36,271 bases of DNA. Source: an uncultured Clostridium sp. (lineage in GTDB: Bacteria; Bacillota; Clostridia; TANB77; CAG-508). A model generated the notes under the pieces. The model was not told where the DNA came from and made no database searches. It saw only the letters and a program-made list of their open reading frames with translations. Positions 33,033 to 36,271 of this stretch are shown here, piece by piece; positions within the stretch are counted from its first letter, which is position 1, and each line of letters starts with the position of its first letter. Position numbers and translations under genes: made by a program. The DNA is taken from contig USNR01000017.1 of assembly GCA_900556135.1 (NCBI GenBank), positions 1 through 36,271 on the forward strand, given 5' to 3'.

Positions 33033-35552
33033 TTAATTCTTCTTATTTATTCTACAACATATTACTGTCATGTCATCTTTTTCTTTGCCAAAGTCATTGT
33101 CTCTAGATTCATTTAGTATAATATCTGCAATTCTTTGTGAGTCATCTGTTTCTAGCTCTTCTAACAGTTCTTTCACCCATAATTCCTTATTAGAATATAC
33201 ATTACTAGAATCAATTATTCCGTCACTACACATTACTATTATATCGCCATCTTTCAAATCTTGGTTATATTCAATTAAGTCAATATTATCTAATATTCCT
33301 GTTGGTAACGAAACAGATTTTAATACATCTACTTTGCCATTTCTTTTTATAAATGTAGGACATGCTCCATTCTTAAAAAACTCCATATTTCCTTTATATA
33401 AGTCCAATATATTTACATCTAATGTTGCATACATGTCATCATCTGTATTATTTGAAATTATTGAATTTATAAGTTTTAGTGCTATATCTTTATTAAATCC
33501 TGTTTCTAAAAGCCTTTCCAACATTTTTATTGCAATCTTACTACTCTTTCTTGCATCTGGTCCTGATCCCATACCATCACTTATTGCTAGTAAAAACTTG
33601 CCATCTTCTAGTCTTGTTTGAATTGTTGTATCACCAGATATGACTGAACCAAATTTCTTTGATTTTGCAATTCCTACCTGCATAGTATACTTATCCTCTG
33701 ATGCAAATGAAAACATACAAGTTTTATCATTTTCTCTTAATGCACATTTTTGTTTTTGCAGTACCATCTTTTCTTTTAGCACTTTTTCTAATATTCTAGT
33801 TATCTTCTTTAAATGACATTGTTTTCCATCTAAAGAATCGCACGAGTCTGTATATACAGAAACTATATATCTATTAGATTCTTCTTGTTTTATAACTATT
33901 TCTTTTAGTATTATTTCCTTTTCTTTTAGAAGAGCTTTTATCTCTTCCTTCTTTTCTTTATATTTATCATCTTCTTCAATTGTAATTTGCTCTGCTAAAT
34001 TTGAAATGGCCTCTGATACTCCTGATAATTGTGTTGACACACTCTTTCTGTTTTCTTTAAGTTTTTTCTTCCATATAAAGTTAATTTTACTAATTCTATA
34101 AGATGAATTTATAATTCTAACCATATCGTCTATATCTTGTTTAATCATATAATCATTTGTATCTTCATCATTACTGTACCCCATAATATAATTATTATGA
34201 TTAGCAAAAATTGATATAATATCTTTTTTAGTTATAACTTCTCTATCCAACAATATTTTAAAAATCTCTTCTAGTATATTTTCTTCGTCATTGTATATAT
34301 CATCATATAAAAGATTTTCTTCTTTTCCTTCCAAATTAGTTCTTAACTCGTTTATGAACATTTCACTATTTATTTTTTCCTGTTTTTCTATATCTTCATC
34401 AGTAACAATAGTTGCCGCAGCTTCCTCATACTCTCTTGCAATTTGAGAAATCGTATCTGACATATTATTTAGTTTATTTATTGTTGCCTTGTTTTCTTCT
34501 AATGTTCTACCTGTAGTTTCTGGTAATAGTTTATATTCGTCCATTAAATCAGCCACTTTTATTCCAGCTGATTTTGGCATTGCTAATAATCCCAATGCTG
34601 CGATTAATATCTCTTGGAATCTTATTATCTCTACAGTGTTACCATTTGATATGTATGATAAAATTATATTTCCTATTACAAAACCTGCTATTACGCCAAC
34701 TTTTCCTAGCTTATTTAGTATTCCTGCTACTAATCCAGAAATTGCATATGCTGCAATAAATGCTGGATTCTCTCCTTGAATTATTCCTAATGTAAGTCCA
34801 ATTGTAAGTCCTCCAGTTGCACCTACCAGCATTCCATTTTTCCATCCTAGCATCAAAACTACTAATATACTTAAAATGTTCCTTACTGAAAATCCAAATA
34901 TATTCAAATTTCCTAACGCACTGAAAGCTATAATAGCAATTAAACTTGCGCCAATAACTTCTTCTATTGAATACACCTTTTTATTGCCTAGCCCTTTATA
35001 TACAGCTAGTCCATTTACAAAAATTTTATATAGAACAAAGCTTGATATTGCAAGCATAATTCCATATAGTAAATCATATATGTAGAATGTTTTGAAGAAC
35101 ATCTGCAACAGTTGAACTACCAGAACAGAAAATACAAGCTGTCCTCCAACACTCTTTTTTTCATTAACTTCAAACTGTTCTAAATTCATTTTTGGCCTTT
35201 TTATTAGTATAGCTGCAAAAAATACTAATACTGTCAAAATATATGTAAGTATATAACTTCCACCAAATTTTATAGCTGTTCCAAGTAAACATGCAATTGC
35301 AACCATTAAAATAGGAATTTCCGTTCCTACAGTTGCAGCAATCATAGCTAGTCCAAATGGTGCCATGCTAAGTAAACTTGAATCTCCACCAGCCATAGAC
35401 ATCATAAAACTTAAAGCATATATTATGCAATTTTTCAAGTTGAAAGTTTGCTTTACAATATCTTTTTTTAAGCTACCTTCAACATTAGTATTTTTTAATT
35501 CAACATCCTCATCAAAAACTTCTCTTGTATTTTTTGATACATTTTGAAACAT
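33033..35552 (-). CDS. spoIIE: Stage II sporulation protein E (SpoIIE) serine phosphatase
   Basis: SpoIIE sits at the polar septum during sporulation and dephosphorylates SpoIIAA, which activates sigma-F in the forespore. The 839-aa protein has the family layout. A short N-terminal cytoplasmic part comes first, then about ten membrane helices (roughly residues 40-330). A central regulatory/oligomerisation region (about 340-600) has coiled coil. A C-terminal PP2C phosphatase domain carries ISDGMGSG (about 657-664), the later MCSDGIIDSS and the final DDMTVICC. ATG 35552 is preferred because AGAGGTG is 6 bases upstream; an in-frame GTG three codons earlier lies inside that site. Confidence 0.96.
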   Translation of the reverse strand: MFQNVSKNTREVFDEDVELKNTNVEGSLKKDIVKQTFNLKNCIIYALSFMMSMAGGDSSLLSMAPFGLAMIAATVGTEIPILMVAIACLLGTAIKFGGSYILTYILTVLVFFAAILIKRPKMNLEQFEVNEKKSVGGQLVFSVLVVQLLQMFFKTFYIYDLLYGIMLAISSFVLYKIFVNGLAVYKGLGNKKVYSIEEVIGASLIAIIAFSALGNLNIFGFSVRNILSILVVLMLGWKNGMLVGATGGLTIGLTLGIIQGENPAFIAAYAISGLVAGILNKLGKVGVIAGFVIGNIILSYISNGNTVEIIRFQEILIAALGLLAMPKSAGIKVADLMDEYKLLPETTGRTLEENKATINKLNNMSDTISQIAREYEEAAATIVTDEDIEKQEKINSEMFINELRTNLEGKEENLLYDDIYNDEENILEEIFKILLDREVITKKDIISIFANHNNYIMGYSNDEDTNDYMIKQDIDDMVRIINSSYRISKINFIWKKKLKENRKSVSTQLSGVSEAISNLAEQITIEEDDKYKEKKEEIKALLKEKEIILKEIVIKQEESNRYIVSVYTDSCDSLDGKQCHLKKITRILEKVLKEKMVLQKQKCALRENDKTCMFSFASEDKYTMQVGIAKSKKFGSVISGDTTIQTRLEDGKFLLAISDGMGSGPDARKSSKIAIKMLERLLETGFNKDIALKLINSIISNNTDDDMYATLDVNILDLYKGNMEFFKNGACPTFIKRNGKVDVLKSVSLPTGILDNIDLIEYNQDLKDGDIIVMCSDGIIDSSNVYSNKELWVKELLEELETDDSQRIADIILNESRDNDFGKEKDDMTVICCRINKKN

Positions 35553-35838
35553 CCTTACCACCTCTTGCTTTTTTAACTTTTGTTTTCACATTAGTTATAT
35601 ATATTAGTTTGTAGAATTCCAATTGTTCTCTAAACAATAGCTATTATTCTAAAACCAAATAAATTGTAATACATTTTATGCAATTTATTTGTCGTTTTAG
35701 ATACAAAAATTAAAAAAGTTTTTTACATCTTGTGATATATTTTTATTATATTTTCTCTATTTTCTTTTTATATAACAAATTATCTATCTTATTTTATCTT
35801 ATTTTGCTAGAAAATACAATATGGTAAGGAAAGTTTTC
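35553..35838. other. Upstream region of spoIIE
   Basis: This gap of about 285 bases is very A+T-rich. It holds an 11-base perfect inverted repeat, CAAATAAATTG (35656-35666) and CAATTTATTTG (35681-35691), which on the minus strand is followed by GTTTTAG. It could be the terminator of the nuclease-like gene. TTTGTCGTT at 35688-35696 resembles a Spo0A box at only 7 of 9 positions. I see no confident spoIIE promoter. Confidence 0.45.
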
Positions 35839-36271
35839 TTAACCTACCTGCTCCTTTATTTCGTTTACCTTTTTCTCACTAATTCCTACTATACTTGCAA
35901 TATCTTTAATACTCATTTTTCGAGCTATCAACCTTTTTACAATAGATTCCTCTTTAGCAACTTTTCCCTCTGCTTTCCCTTCAGCTCTTCCTTCAGCTCT
36001 TCCTTCGACTTTTCCAGCCTCATATCCTTCTTTTCTTAATGCCTCATTTTCCTCCATTATCACTCTTACAAAATTCATCATATGGCTTTCTTCTCCTTCC
36101 TCATTATTTAAACTTTCTATTCTTTTTACTACTTCTTTTCTTATTCCACTTTCTAACATGTATTTCAATATTACTTCTATAAAGTGGTCTGCTAATGGTT
36201 CTTTTGACTTTTGCAGATTTCGTATTACTGCTTCTGCATTTTCTATACTTTCTTCTTTGCTTCTGCTCTTT
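35839..36271 (-). CDS. Rpn/PD-(D/E)XK nuclease-family protein, C-terminal part (cut by window edge)
   Basis: The frame is open from the right edge to a TAA at 35839 (about 143 codons visible), so the gene's start is outside. The visible part has a helical region (FIEVILKYMLESGIRKEVVK), then MEENEALRKEGYEAGKVEGR and an Ala-Glu-Gly-rich repeat (GRAEGRAEGKAEGKVAKEE). It ends in a small helix-turn-helix-like unit (KRLIARKMSIKDIASIVGIS). This tail is typical of Rpn-family recombination-promoting nucleases and related putative transposases (PDDEXK_2 group), which are common multicopy genes in Clostridia. The catalytic domain is not in view, so the call rests on the tail alone. Confidence 0.7.
   Translation of the reverse strand, partial: KSRSKEESIENAEAVIRNLQKSKEPLADHFIEVILKYMLESGIRKEVVKRIESLNNEEGEESHMMNFVRVIMEENEALRKEGYEAGKVEGRAEGRAEGKAEGKVAKEESIVKRLIARKMSIKDIASIVGISEKKVNEIKEQVG

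Overview
The window is about 36 kb of A+T-rich DNA with every supported gene on the minus strand. A canonical str operon order (rpsL-rpsG-fusA-tuf) together with sporulation-type genes (spoIIE, a Spo0E-like phosphatase, a SleB-like cortex/cell-wall hydrolase), an M16 peptidase pair, yqeY and rpsU points to a spore-forming, low-GC Bacillota, most likely a Clostridia member. The species cannot be named from this window.

Layout in the direction of transcription, from high to low coordinates. (1) 36271-27483: the tail of an Rpn/PD-(D/E)XK-type nuclease-like protein, spoIIE, a WG-repeat membrane protein, a tail-anchored protein of unknown function, acpS, tatD, and a DUF348-G5-SleB hydrolase with its own consensus promoter. 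(2) 27422-21855: xth (own promoter), an AI-2E-type permease, rpsU, yqeY, and an inactive/active M16 metalloprotease pair. (3) 21728-7822: a type IV secretion (T4SS)-like operon. It starts at a recognisable sigma-A-type promoter and reads: a 47-aa Spo0E-like protein, three paralogous VirB2-like pilins, an intrinsic terminator, PrgI/VirB3-like, a membrane-anchored VirB4 N-domain (TraC-like) protein, the VirB4 ATPase, a VirB6/TrbL-like channel, a membrane-anchored NTF2-like protein, a 1258-aa membrane protein carrying four hydrolase-type domains, and a second NTF2-like protein, closed by a strong terminator. (4) 7728-4707: a large acidic protein of unknown function and a DacF/PBP5-type D,D-carboxypeptidase with an aberrant start. 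(5) 4482-1: the str operon, whose two ribosomal-protein intergenic gaps each hold two copies of a structured repeat element.

The main discovery candidate is the region-3 operon. It has the core of a Gram-positive T4SS (pilins, PrgI, VirB4, VirB6, candidate VirB8/TcpC-like proteins, and a wall-opening hydrolase). The window shows no relaxase, coupling ATPase, integrase, replication gene or attachment site, and the locus is embedded between housekeeping and sporulation genes. This looks more like a resident chromosomal secretion or pilus machine than an integrative element. Its first gene being Spo0E-like suggests, by inference only, a link between making the machine and Spo0A phosphorylation. 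The four-domain hydrolase and the division of VirB4 into two polypeptides are unusual in their own right. A second, independent curiosity is the paired hairpin-forming repeats between rpsL, rpsG and fusA, whose stems differ in sequence but keep pairing.
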